DNA from: Devosia sp. 1566
GTDB lineage: Bacteria > Pseudomonadota > Alphaproteobacteria > Rhizobiales > Devosiaceae
Assembly: GCF_004005995.1 (NCBI RefSeq)
Contig: NZ_CP034767.1
Coordinates: forward strand, 1 to 64,000
Length of the DNA stretch: 64,000 nucleotides
Reading direction: 5' to 3'
Positions 1-11,064 of the stretch are shown here, piece after piece. The translations under genes and the position numbers were made by a program. The notes beneath the pieces were generated by a model. The model did not search any database. It was not told where the DNA came from and was given only the letters and a program-made list of their open reading frames with translations. The stretch's first letter is position 1; the number at the start of each line of letters is the position of its first letter.

Positions 1-213
1 CGCCGCCAACGATACTTCTTTGCGTCCACAGCTTTGGGACGCAATGGCGAAGCTTTGGCTGCGGAGACCCTCCGCCGCCATAACAAACCAGGCCGACCCG
101 ATCTTGCGGACGGGGCGGCAACACGAATGGGGCACCAGAATATGAAGCAGCAGATTGCCGCCGGAAGAGCAGATTGGGACCGATCCAACGCTTCTTCCTT
201 TTCGTCGACCAGC

Positions 214-1686
214 ATGGGCGAGGTGTCTGCCGTGAACGAAGCCGAGTTTCCCTCAGCCGATCAGCGTCAGCTCTGGAACCGGGTCCGTGCCCGCCTCAAA
301 ACTGCGGTTGGCGAGGATGTGTTCACCTCCTGGTTCGCCCGCCTCGAACTCGAGGAAATCGCCGGCGAAGTGGTGCATCTGTCTGCCCCCACCCGGTTTC
401 TCTGTTCCTGGGTTCAGTCCAATTATGCCGATCGCATTGTGGAAGCGTTCCGCCTGGATGATGAAGCGATCACCCGGCTCCAGGTCACGTTGCGCGTCAA
501 TGGCCAGCCCCGCCAGCGCCCGACCCTAGTGGCTGAATCGGCGCCCGCCGAAAGCGCCGCCGCTGCGCCCGCGCAGTCGCCACAGCCCTCGGCGACCGTG
601 ACGCGGATTGGCCGCGAAGCTCCCGCCCCCAAGGGCGATGCCCTTTCGGGCAGCGGCATCGATCCGCGCATGACCTTCGATACATTTGTCGCCGGCGCCG
701 CCAACGAAATGGCACTGGGCGTTGCCCGCCAGATCGCGCAGGCCGCCGCCAATGACACCGTGACCTTCAACCCGGTTTACATTCATTCCACCGTGGGCTT
801 GGGTAAGTCGCACCTGCTCAATGCCATCGCCCATGCCACCCAGCAGGCCGATGCCACCAAGAACATCGTTTACCTCACCGCCGACCACTTCATGTACCAT
901 TTCATCACCGCCGTGCAGCGCCAGTCCGCGCTCGGCTTCAAGGAATGGTTGCGCCGGGTCGATCTGCTGCTGATCGATGACATGCAGTTCCTGCAGGGCA
1001 AGTCGGCTACCGAATTCGGCCATACGCTGGGTACGCTCCTGACGGGCGCCAAGCAGGTCGTCGTGGCCGGCGATGCGCCGCCGCGCGATCTCGAAATGCT
1101 CGACGAGCGCGTGCGCTCGCGCCTTTCTGGCGGGCTGGTTGTGCCCATCTCGGGCTTTGACGTGGAACTGCGCCGCTCCATCGTACAGCGCCGCGCCGAT
1201 CAGGCGACCGCGCGCTTTGGCATGCATTTCCCCGCGCCCGTGCTCGATTATGTCGCCCGTGCCGTGGTCAGTCATGGCCGCGATCTTGATGGCGCGGTCA
1301 ACCGTCTGGTGGCCGCCAACCAGCTGACCGGCGAACTCATCACCGTGCCGCTGGCCGAAAAGACCCTGGGCGACCTCATCCGCACCCATGACGCCAAGCG
1401 CGTGCGCATCGAGGACATTCTCAAAATGGTGTCGCGCCACTACAAGGTGCCGCGCAACGAATTGCTGTCCGCGCGCCGCTCGCGCGATGTGGTGCGGCCG
1501 CGCCAGATCGCGATGTTCCTTGCCAAGGCCCTGACCTCGCGCTCGCTGCCCGAGATCGGCCGCCGCTTTGGCGGGCGCGACCACACCACCGTGCTCCATT
1601 CGGTGCGCAAGGTCGAGCAGATGATCAAGGACGATGTGGAACTCGCCCAGGAAATCGAACTGCTCAAGCGCATGCTTGAGGAATAG
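214..1686 (+). CDS. dnaA: Chromosomal replication initiator DnaA
   Basis: AAA+ initiator that binds DnaA boxes and opens the origin. Visible parts: N-terminal DnaB-contact domain (about residues 10-75), an Ala/Pro-rich linker, an AAA+ domain with Walker A GLGKSHL and Walker B LLIDDMQF, and domain IV with the DnaA signature GRDHTTVLHSVRKVE near the C-terminus. The P-loop starts STVGLGKS rather than the commoner GxVGLGKT. The start is uncertain. ATG 214 gives 490 aa, normal for the family. GTG 232 has a better ribosome site (GAGGT seven bases upstream). The frame stays open up to 34, which would add about 60 residues of low-complexity sequence. First gene of dnaA-dnaN-recF-gyrB. Confidence 0.96.
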   Translation: MGEVSAVNEAEFPSADQRQLWNRVRARLKTAVGEDVFTSWFARLELEEIAGEVVHLSAPTRFLCSWVQSNYADRIVEAFRLDDEAITRLQVTLRVNGQPRQRPTLVAESAPAESAAAAPAQSPQPSATVTRIGREAPAPKGDALSGSGIDPRMTFDTFVAGAANEMALGVARQIAQAAANDTVTFNPVYIHSTVGLGKSHLLNAIAHATQQADATKNIVYLTADHFMYHFITAVQRQSALGFKEWLRRVDLLLIDDMQFLQGKSATEFGHTLGTLLTGAKQVVVAGDAPPRDLEMLDERVRSRLSGGLVVPISGFDVELRRSIVQRRADQATARFGMHFPAPVLDYVARAVVSHGRDLDGAVNRLVAANQLTGELITVPLAEKTLGDLIRTHDAKRVRIEDILKMVSRHYKVPRNELLSARRSRDVVRPRQIAMFLAKALTSRSLPEIGRRFGGRDHTTVLHSVRKVEQMIKDDVELAQEIELLKRMLEE

Positions 1687-1710
1687 GACGGCCTGGCGTG
1701 AAGTGAGTTG

Positions 1711-1745
1711 CGGCGAGGCTTTGAGGTCTCGCCGTACTTGTTTTG
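1711..1745 (+). terminator. Weak terminator-like hairpin after dnaA
   Basis: A perfect 7-bp stem (CGGCGAG/CTCGCCG, 1711-1717 with 1728-1734) is followed by a T-rich stretch ending in TTTT. It lies 25 bases after the dnaA stop. It may be a weak terminator or attenuator, since dnaN probably also needs its own promoter in this 187-base gap. I saw no convincing DnaA-box cluster here. Confidence 0.35.
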
Positions 1746-1873
1746 GGGCAATGGGCCAGCGTGTCGCGCTCCCGGGCCTTGCCAATCGGTTCACAAATTG
1801 TAAATGTCCAAACCCGCCTCGCCGGGGTGTTGGCTGGCCCGATCAGCCGCGTAGTGCTTTGGAAGTTGTTGCC

Positions 1874-2995
1874 ATGAAGATTACCCTCGAACGCAATCAT
1901 CTGCTCAAGTCGCTGAGCCATGTGCATCGGGTGGTTGAACGGCGCAACACCTATCCAATCCTGGCCAATGTGGTGTTCAAGGCCGCCGAGGATGCGGTTG
2001 AACTGCGCGCCACCGACCTTGATATCGAGGTCACCGAAAGCGTGCCCGCGATGGTCTCGACCCCGGGCACCACCACGGTTCCGGCCCATACGCTTTATGA
2101 AATCGTGCGCAAGCTCGCCGATGGCGCCGAAGTGCGGCTTGAAACCGAAGGTGGCGAGCAGATGCTGCTGACCTCCGGGCGATCGCGCTTTCACCTGGCA
2201 TGCCTGTCGCCCGACAGCTTCCCCGATCTCAAATCGGGCGCCTTTGGCCACGAATTTTCTATGCCGGCGAGCGGCTTGCGCGAGTTGATCGAGCGCACCC
2301 AGTTCGCCATTTCCAACGAGGAAACCCGTTACTACCTCAACGGCATTTACCTGCATGCCGTGGAATCCAGCGCCAACGGCCCGCTGCTGCGCGCAGTCGC
2401 GACCGATGGTCACCGCCTGGCCCGCGCCGAAATGCCCGCGCCCGAAGGCGCCCAGGGCATGCCCGGTATCATCGTCCCCAAAAAGACCGTGGGCGAAGTG
2501 CAAAAGCTGCTCGACGGCGTTGATGGCGAGGTCAAGGTCGAGGTGTCCGACACCAAGATCCGCTTCACCGTGGGTCCGGTCGTGCTGCTGTCCAAGCTGA
2601 TCGAGGGCACCTTCCCCGATTATGATCGGGTCACGCCCAAGAACAACGACAAGCAGATGAATGTCGATCGCGCTTCCTTTGCCATTGCGGTGGATCGCGT
2701 TTCCACCATTGCGTCGGATCGCGGCGGCAAGGCGGTCAAGCTTTCGGCCAAGGATGGCCTTTTGGAATTGTCCGTCACCAATCCCGATCACGGCACAGCC
2801 AGCGAAGAACTCGCGGTGGAATTCGACACCGATGGCTTCGAGATCGGCTTTAATGCCCGTTACCTCTTGGACATTGTCGGGCAGATCCGCTCGGAAAGCG
2901 CCGTCTTCATGTTCAATGATGCGGGCTCGCCGACCCTGGTCAAGGAAGAGGGCGAGGCCAGCGCGCTTTACGTGCTGATGCCCATGCGGGTCTGA
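1874..2995 (+). CDS. dnaN: DNA polymerase III subunit beta (sliding clamp)
   Basis: Ring-shaped processivity clamp that tethers DNA polymerase III to DNA. The 373-aa product has the usual length, the typical start MKITLERNHLLKSL, three repeated clamp domains, and the conserved C-terminal ending YVLMPMRV. ATG 1874 was chosen because the family N-terminus begins exactly there; the upstream in-frame codons from 1634 run through the dnaA tail and are not clamp sequence. It follows dnaA and precedes recF, the ancestral order of bacterial origin-region genes. Confidence 0.98.
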   Translation: MKITLERNHLLKSLSHVHRVVERRNTYPILANVVFKAAEDAVELRATDLDIEVTESVPAMVSTPGTTTVPAHTLYEIVRKLADGAEVRLETEGGEQMLLTSGRSRFHLACLSPDSFPDLKSGAFGHEFSMPASGLRELIERTQFAISNEETRYYLNGIYLHAVESSANGPLLRAVATDGHRLARAEMPAPEGAQGMPGIIVPKKTVGEVQKLLDGVDGEVKVEVSDTKIRFTVGPVVLLSKLIEGTFPDYDRVTPKNNDKQMNVDRASFAIAVDRVSTIASDRGGKAVKLSAKDGLLELSVTNPDHGTASEELAVEFDTDGFEIGFNARYLLDIVGQIRSESAVFMFNDAGSPTLVKEEGEASALYVLMPMRV

Positions 2996-3059
2996 GCGGC
3001 ATTCACAAGTTGAGCATTGATGCGGAGCCGATGGCTCCATTGCTCCTGCGGGGTCATCG

Positions 3060-4178
3060 ATGATCCGCCACCTGTCGCGCCTGCGCCTGACGGCCTTTCG
3101 CAACTACACTGCCGCTGCGCTCGATCTGGATGGTCGCCATCTGGTTCTGACCGGCTCCAATGGCGCAGGCAAGACCAATCTGCTTGAGGCCATTTCCCTG
3201 CTGTCGCCCGGGCGCGGGCTGCGCCGGGCAACGTTTGACGCCGTGGGCGAGCAAGGCTCCGATACGGGTTGGGCAGTGGCCGCGACGGTGGAAACCGAAG
3301 CCGGACCCACCGACATTGGCACTGGCGCGTCCCCCGGCGATTCCGGACGCCGGGTGCGCATCAATGGCGCCAATGCCCGCTCGGTCGAGGCGATGAGCGA
3401 GTATCTGCGCGTCCTGTGGCTCACCCCTGCTATGGATGGGCTGTTCTCGGGCCCCGCCAGTGACCGCCGCCGCTTTCTGGATCGCCTCGTGACCACGCTG
3501 ATCCCCTCCCATGGCGCGGCGGTGTCGGACTACGACAAGGCGATGCGCCAACGCAACCGGCTGCTTGAAGAAGGTGGCGATGTTCGCTGGCTGGGCGCCA
3601 TCGAGGCGCAGATGGCGGAGTTGGGCGCCTCCATTCACCTCGCCCGAGTCGACAGCCTCGAGCATCTGCAAACCCTCATCGCCCATAGCCTTGAGGACGA
3701 GAGCTTTCCGGCGGCCGATCTGGCGTTGACCCCGCTCTGGGAAGACGGGCCGGCACCCACCGTTTCAAGCGAGCTCGAAACGTCCTTGGGTGAGCTCTGG
3801 CTGGGCTCGCGCGGCCTTGATCGGGCGGCCGGGCGCACCATATATGGTCCACACCGTCTGGATCTCGAAGTGACCTATCGCCAGAAGGGCATGCCGGCCG
3901 CCTTGGGCTCGACTGGCGAGCAGAAAGCGCTGCTGATCGGCCTCATTCTGGCGCATGCGCGCCTGGTGCATCACCGCACCGGCATCACGCCATTCCTGTT
4001 GCTGGACGAGATTGCCGCGCATCTGGATCCAGATCGCCGCCGTGCGCTGTTTGGCGCTCTGGACGGTCTGGGCACGCAGTGTTTTCTCACCGGCACGGAC
4101 AGTTTGCTGTTCGCCGATCTGGGCGAGCGGGCCCAGGCGGTAACGGTGCGCGACGGGCGGCTCCTCACGGAGCGCTAA
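3060..4178 (+). CDS. recF: DNA replication/repair protein RecF
   Basis: SMC-like ATPase that loads RecA at gapped DNA with RecO and RecR. The 372-aa length fits the family. Walker A GSNGAGKT lies at residues 32-39, directly after the RecF-typical LRLTAFRNY segment. The ABC-like C-terminal part carries the signature region and Walker B LLLDEIAAHLD near residue 315. It follows dnaN by 64 bases, so co-transcription with dnaN is likely. Confidence 0.97.
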   Translation: MIRHLSRLRLTAFRNYTAAALDLDGRHLVLTGSNGAGKTNLLEAISLLSPGRGLRRATFDAVGEQGSDTGWAVAATVETEAGPTDIGTGASPGDSGRRVRINGANARSVEAMSEYLRVLWLTPAMDGLFSGPASDRRRFLDRLVTTLIPSHGAAVSDYDKAMRQRNRLLEEGGDVRWLGAIEAQMAELGASIHLARVDSLEHLQTLIAHSLEDESFPAADLALTPLWEDGPAPTVSSELETSLGELWLGSRGLDRAAGRTIYGPHRLDLEVTYRQKGMPAALGSTGEQKALLIGLILAHARLVHHRTGITPFLLLDEIAAHLDPDRRRALFGALDGLGTQCFLTGTDSLLFADLGERAQAVTVRDGRLLTER

Positions 4179-4267
4179 AGCCCGGACTCACCTGCCGATT
4201 TGCGCTATATAGACCCATTCGACTTGGGGTTGACGCCCCAGTTGGATACAACAGTTTCACTCCCTAA

Positions 4268-6739
<2,472 letters not shown>

Positions 6740-6748
6740 CCTGGCTGA

Positions 6749-6772
6749 TGGCGGGGTGTCGCAACCCCGCCA
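6749..6772 (+). terminator. Hairpin after gyrB
   Basis: Perfect 9-bp GC-rich inverted repeat (TGGCGGGGT/ACCCCGCCA) with a 6-base loop, ten bases after the gyrB stop. There is no T-run, so it may stabilise the 3' end or act with Rho rather than as a classical intrinsic terminator. Confidence 0.5.
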
Positions 6773-6958
6773 CAGCGCCGGGAAATCGGCTGTTATCACA
6801 TAAACCGGCCACATTTTGCCGGGACAAGCAAAGTCGTGTGGACGCGCGGCAGCACCCCGATTGGGCGGGCGCCAGGTGAGCGGCCAGACCAGCATCTCTT
6901 TGCCAGGCAAGCGCATTGCGCGATACCGGGCCGGGACACCGTTCAGGGTTCAGATTTG

Positions 6959-9616
6959 ATGGATTTCCGCATCACCGCCGATGACCGTGTCGGGGCTCAG
7001 CCTGGCAGGAAAGCCAAACCCGCGCCGCGTTCCGCCTCAGCCAAGAGCCGGGAACGCGTCGAGCCTTCAATGGGCCGCTCCGTTGGGGTGTTTGTGGACG
7101 ATGAACGCACGGGCGGGGCCTCACCCGGGCCCAAGGGCGCCAAGCGCCCGGCGCAAAAACGCGGCAAGGCAACGCCACCCCGTCGCCCCGGCAAGCCCAA
7201 GCGCCGTCGTTCGGGCGCGGGCGGCTTTCTGATCGGCGTGCTCCATTGGGGCTTTGTCTTATGCCTTTGGGTCGGCATCGCCATCGCCGGCGTCGTGGTT
7301 TACTACGGCGCGCAACTGCCATCCTCTGACACCTGGGCTGTGCCGGATCGGCCGCCCAATATCCGCATCCTTGCCGCTGACGGGCAACTGATTTCCAATC
7401 GCGGCCAAACCGGCGGCGAAGCCACCGTGCTACGTGAGCTGCCGCAATATGTGCCCGCGGCGCTGCTCGCCATCGAGGATCGGCGCTTTTACGACCACTT
7501 CGGCGTCGATATTGTCGGCCTTGCCGCCGTGGCGGTGGAAAGCCTGCAGGCTGGACGCGTCACCCGTGGCGCCTCGACCATTACCCAGCAGCTGGCCAAG
7601 AACCTCTTTCTCACCCCCGACCAGACAATTGGGCGCAAGGTGCAGGAAGCGCTGCTCGCCGTGTGGCTCGAGCAGAACTATTCCAAGGACGAAATCCTCG
7701 AGCTTTATCTCAACCGCGTGTTCTTCGGCCACAATTCCTATGGCATCGAGGCGGCGGCGCAGACCTATTTTGGCAAATCCGCCCGCAATCTGTCCCTGGG
7801 GGAAGCGGCCATGCTGGCCGGTTCGCTCCAGGCGCCATCTCGCCTCAATCCCAAGTCTGATCCTGCCGCCACCTCGGCGCGACAAAAGCTCGTCCTCAGT
7901 GCCATGGCCGAAGAGGGTTATATCACCCGCGAGGAGGCCCAGGCCGCCCAGATCGATCCCGATCAGACCATCCGCACCAAGGTGGCCGGCTCGGAATCCT
8001 ATGTCGCCGATTGGGTGGAGTCATTGATGACCGCCTATATCGGTGAGATCGAAGGCGATGTGGTGGTCTCTACCACGGTCGACTGGGACCTGCAGAAGCA
8101 GGCCGAGTTCATCGTGCGTGAGGCGGTGGCCAATGAAGGCCCCAAGCGCGGCTTCACCCAGGGTGCGCTCGTGGCCATGGATGTGGATGGTACCGTTCGC
8201 GCCATGGTGGGTGGCGTGGATTACCAGGCCAGCCAATACAACCGCGCCGTCACGGCCAAGCGCCAGCCCGGCTCGACCTTCAAGCCATTCGTGTATCTCG
8301 CGGCCATGGAAAAGGGCTACACCCCTGATACCCTCGCCGAGGACGCGCAGTTCGAATATCAGGGCTGGAGCCCGCGCAATGCTTCGGGCAAGTATGCCGG
8401 CACGGTAACGCTGCGCCAGGGCCTGGCTTATTCGCTCAACACCATTGCCGCACGGCTCGCCATTGATGTCACGCCCCAGGCGGTGATCGATACCGCCATG
8501 CGGATGGGCATTTCCTCGCCACTGACGGCGGTGCCCTCGATTGCGCTCGGAACCCAGGAGGTGAACTTGCTTGAGCTCACTTCCGCCTATGCACCCTTTG
8601 CCAATGGCGGCATGGGCGTGATCCCCAATGTGATCACCCGCATCGAAAGCAAGGACGGCGAGGTGCTTTACGAGGCCAGCACTGCCGGCCCGGGCCGCGT
8701 TATTGCCCCCAATATCCTGGCCGAAATGAACGACATGCTCAAAACCGCCGTGGAAGTGGGCACCGGCAAGGGCGCCAACCTCAATGGCTGGCCTTTTGGG
8801 GGCAAGACCGGTACCAGCCAGGAATCCAAGGATGCGCTGTTTGTCGGCTATACCGCCCGCATGGTCACTGGCGTGTGGCTGGGCAATGACGACAACACCA
8901 AGACCACGCTGTCCGGCGGCAATGTGCCGGCAGCGATCTGGAGCCAGTTCATGACCAAGGCCCATGAAGGGCTCGAAGTGGCGCAGATACCAGCCGGTTC
9001 CGGTGAGGCCAGCGGCGCCGGGGGTGCGGTCTCCAGCCAGCCGGTCGCCCAGCCGGTTTATGATCCCCAAACCGGTCAGCAAGCCGTCGACCCGACGACC
9101 GGTCAGCCCATGGTGCAATATGTGGATCCGGCGACCGGCGAGCCGGTGGACGGCTTTGCTGAAGCAGCTTCTGCTCCCGCGGCGCAGATCGATCCCACTA
9201 CGGGCCTGCCGGTCGATGCTGGCCAATCGGCTCCGGCTATCGATGCGGCTACCGGCTACCCCGCCGGCACCATCGTTGACGCCTCGGGCCAGCAGATCGA
9301 TCCTGCCACGGGCTATCCCGTGGGCGAGGCAGCTCCAGGCTTTGACAACACCCCGATCGATCCTGACACCGGCATGCCCATGCAGCTGGTGGTGGATCCG
9401 GCAACCGGCCAGGAGGTTTGGGTCCCGAGCCAGCCCGCGCAGCAGGCCCAGCCGCAATGGCAACAACAGCAGCCCCATGGCATCCAGCCGCCGGGCGACT
9501 TTGTAGCGCCCCAGCCGGTGGAAAGCTTCGCGCCGCCCCAGCCGGTGCAAACCCAGCCCGCCCCCAGTGGCGAGCGCAAGCCGCGCACGCTGATGGACAT
9601 GATCTTTGGTGGTTGA
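6959..9616 (+). CDS. Class A penicillin-binding protein (PBP1A family)
   Basis: Bifunctional peptidoglycan glycosyltransferase/transpeptidase anchored in the inner membrane. The protein has 885 aa from ATG 6959. Order: basic, Pro/Lys-rich cytoplasmic tail (about 1-90), one membrane helix (about 92-120), GT51 domain (IEDRRFYDHFG, TITQQLAKNLF), then the transpeptidase domain with SxxK as GSTFK, SxN as YSLNT and KTG as GGKTGTSQ. The last about 170 residues (DNA 9050-9600) are a Pro/Gln-rich tail with at least eight DxxTG units (DPQTG, DPTTG, DPATG and similar), not part of the catalytic fold. The frame is open to 6836, but the upstream codons look non-native. Confidence 0.93.
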   Translation: MDFRITADDRVGAQPGRKAKPAPRSASAKSRERVEPSMGRSVGVFVDDERTGGASPGPKGAKRPAQKRGKATPPRRPGKPKRRRSGAGGFLIGVLHWGFVLCLWVGIAIAGVVVYYGAQLPSSDTWAVPDRPPNIRILAADGQLISNRGQTGGEATVLRELPQYVPAALLAIEDRRFYDHFGVDIVGLAAVAVESLQAGRVTRGASTITQQLAKNLFLTPDQTIGRKVQEALLAVWLEQNYSKDEILELYLNRVFFGHNSYGIEAAAQTYFGKSARNLSLGEAAMLAGSLQAPSRLNPKSDPAATSARQKLVLSAMAEEGYITREEAQAAQIDPDQTIRTKVAGSESYVADWVESLMTAYIGEIEGDVVVSTTVDWDLQKQAEFIVREAVANEGPKRGFTQGALVAMDVDGTVRAMVGGVDYQASQYNRAVTAKRQPGSTFKPFVYLAAMEKGYTPDTLAEDAQFEYQGWSPRNASGKYAGTVTLRQGLAYSLNTIAARLAIDVTPQAVIDTAMRMGISSPLTAVPSIALGTQEVNLLELTSAYAPFANGGMGVIPNVITRIESKDGEVLYEASTAGPGRVIAPNILAEMNDMLKTAVEVGTGKGANLNGWPFGGKTGTSQESKDALFVGYTARMVTGVWLGNDDNTKTTLSGGNVPAAIWSQFMTKAHEGLEVAQIPAGSGEASGAGGAVSSQPVAQPVYDPQTGQQAVDPTTGQPMVQYVDPATGEPVDGFAEAASAPAAQIDPTTGLPVDAGQSAPAIDAATGYPAGTIVDASGQQIDPATGYPVGEAAPGFDNTPIDPDTGMPMQLVVDPATGQEVWVPSQPAQQAQPQWQQQQPHGIQPPGDFVAPQPVESFAPPQPVQTQPAPSGERKPRTLMDMIFGG
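9059..9420 (+). repeat. DxxTG repeat array in the PBP C-terminal tail
   Basis: Degenerate in-frame tandem repeat of about 8-20 codons centred on GAT/GAC-CC-N-ACC-GG, translating to D-P-x-T-G-x-P. Eight copies are readable (DPQTG, DPTTG, DPATG, DPTTG, DAATG, DPATG, DPDTG, DPATG). It lies outside the enzymatic domains. Spacing is irregular, which suggests old duplication followed by divergence. Confidence 0.75.
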
Positions 9617-9631
9617 GCTGGTTCTTCGGGG

Positions 9632-10414
9632 CTAATTGGCGCGAAACGCCATCAGCTCGCGGCCATGGGTCTTGAGCCAGGCCCGGCCGCGATCCATCTC
9701 GGGCAGGGTGCGCTTGACGGTGGCCCAAAAGGCCGGAGAATGGTTCATCTCCACTAGGTGAGCGACCTCATGGGCCGCCACATAATCGAGCACGAAGGGC
9801 GGCGCGAGGATCAGCCGCCAGTTGTAGTTGAGGCTGCCGCTCGATGAGCACGAGCCCCAGCGGCTGGCCTGGTCGCGCATGGTGATCGAGCGCACGGTGA
9901 CCCCGAGCCCGGCGGCATGGTGGGCGCTGCGCAGCTTGAGCTCGCGCGCCGCCTCTTCCTTGAGCCAATCAACGAGCCGGCGGGCGCGGTGCGCCGGCTC
10001 TCCTGGCACAAACAACACTTTCTCCCCATCCTGCTCGCTGATCTCGACCCGGCCGCGCAGCTTGCCCGTGGCAATGATCCGGTGCGGGATGCCGCGCAGG
10101 GGCACCAGCACGCCATCGGCAAAACTGACCGGCCCGGTTGTGCCATCGAGCCGTTCGGCCAGCCAGCCGGTTTGGCGCTGCAAAAAGGCTTCGGCGTCGC
10201 TCCAGCGGCCGCCGGGCGGCAGGGTCAGCACCGGCGTGCCGTCATGGGGAATGGACAGGCGATAGGAGCGCGCGCGGGCATGGGTGCGCACGGCAACGCT
10301 CACGGTGCGATCGGCAATCCGGATCTCGGTCGAGGGAGGGATTTTGCTTTTAAAGAACAGGGCAGTGGTCCGCAGCGAATCAGCCACGCCCAGACTAGCG
10401 CGCCCGCCAGCCAC
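9632..10414 (-). CDS. YgjP-like zinc metallohydrolase (DUF45/M48-type fold)
   Basis: A 260-aa protein of the YgjP/SprT-related group, whose members carry a zincin-like HExxH site. The motif HEVAHLVEMNHSPAFW gives both zinc histidines, the catalytic Glu and the third ligand His. It is preceded by the family segment RWGSCSSSGSLNYNWRL. E. coli YgjP has been reported to act on UTP, but substrate transfer to this protein is inference. The N-terminal about 25 residues are variable and the true start may be internal. It converges with the PBP gene. Confidence 0.82.
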   Translation of the reverse strand: MAGGRASLGVADSLRTTALFFKSKIPPSTEIRIADRTVSVAVRTHARARSYRLSIPHDGTPVLTLPPGGRWSDAEAFLQRQTGWLAERLDGTTGPVSFADGVLVPLRGIPHRIIATGKLRGRVEISEQDGEKVLFVPGEPAHRARRLVDWLKEEAARELKLRSAHHAAGLGVTVRSITMRDQASRWGSCSSSGSLNYNWRLILAPPFVLDYVAAHEVAHLVEMNHSPAFWATVKRTLPEMDRGRAWLKTHGRELMAFRAN

Positions 10415-10423
10415 ACCCCAAGG

Positions 10424-10454
10424 AAAAGGCGCCTTCCTCGCGGAAGACGCCTTT
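10424..10454 (-). terminator. Intrinsic terminator for the DUF2852 gene
   Basis: On the minus strand, AAAGGCG and TTCC pair with GGAA and CGCCTTT around a 4-base loop, with a small internal bulge, ending in TTTT. It lies 24 bases after the stop of the DUF2852 gene and before the metallohydrolase start. Confidence 0.7.
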
Positions 10455-10477
10455 GCTAATGCGGTCCCGGGCAGGGC

Positions 10478-10921
10478 TTAGCTGCCCCAGTTGGCCGTGT
10501 TGTTGTCGCCATAACCCTGGCGGGTGCCGTTACGCTCGCTCATGAAGCGGTCGAACTCTTCGCGGTCCTTGGCCTTGTGCAGATTGGCCATGTATTCGCG
10601 AAAGGCCTCGATCTCTTCGTCGAGCCGGCGACGCTCTTCCTCAAGCCGGCGCAACTGCTCGCTGCGATACTCGTCAAAGGCGGCATTGCCGCTCGAGGAC
10701 GCTGCAAAGCCACCGCTAAAGCCAGCCGGCTTGTTGGAGGAAACAAAGGAGCGAGCCTTGTTCCAATAGGCCTGGGCCTTTTCAGGCGAGCCGCCAAATT
10801 TTTCACCCCACAGGATATAGCCAAGAACGGCCAGACCCAGGGGCCAGAAGATGATAAAGCCTAGAACCATCAGGGCGATGGTCAGGGGGGACCAAGCCGG
10901 TTTGATAAGGGCAGTGTTCAT
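10478..10921 (-). CDS. DUF2852 domain membrane protein
   Basis: A 147-aa protein of unknown function typical of alphaproteobacteria. It has an N-terminal membrane segment (about residues 12-38, ALMVLGFIIFWPLGLAVLGY), a polar middle, a Glu/Arg-rich coiled-coil stretch (RLEEERRRLDEEIEAF) and the C-terminal REEFDRFMSERN segment common in the family. ATG 10921 was preferred over upstream 10930 and 10942 because GGGAG lies ten bases before it. It is divergent from regB and has its own terminator. Confidence 0.85.
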   Translation of the reverse strand: MNTALIKPAWSPLTIALMVLGFIIFWPLGLAVLGYILWGEKFGGSPEKAQAYWNKARSFVSSNKPAGFSGGFAASSSGNAAFDEYRSEQLRRLEEERRRLDEEIEAFREYMANLHKAKDREEFDRFMSERNGTRQGYGDNNTANWGS

Positions 10922-11064
10922 GTTTCGCATTCTCCCAGTCACAACAGGGAATACGTGGTCCCCTCGGGCGCAGGATCAAGCATGACGGACCAAAAATTTT
11001 GTCTTGAATCATACGCCCGCCATTCCCATGCGCTATGGAGGGGTTTCCCCGGGAGGCGCGCGCC

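Noticed and set aside
1..213. DnaA boxes or a replication origin at the window start
   Set aside because: Only a poor match (GTCCACA near position 25) is visible, and the upstream DNA is outside the window. In this group the origin need not lie next to dnaA.
34..213. Extended DnaA N-terminus from ATG 34
   Set aside because: The added 60 residues are unlike DnaA domain I and there is no ribosome site at 34; shorter starts fit the family length.
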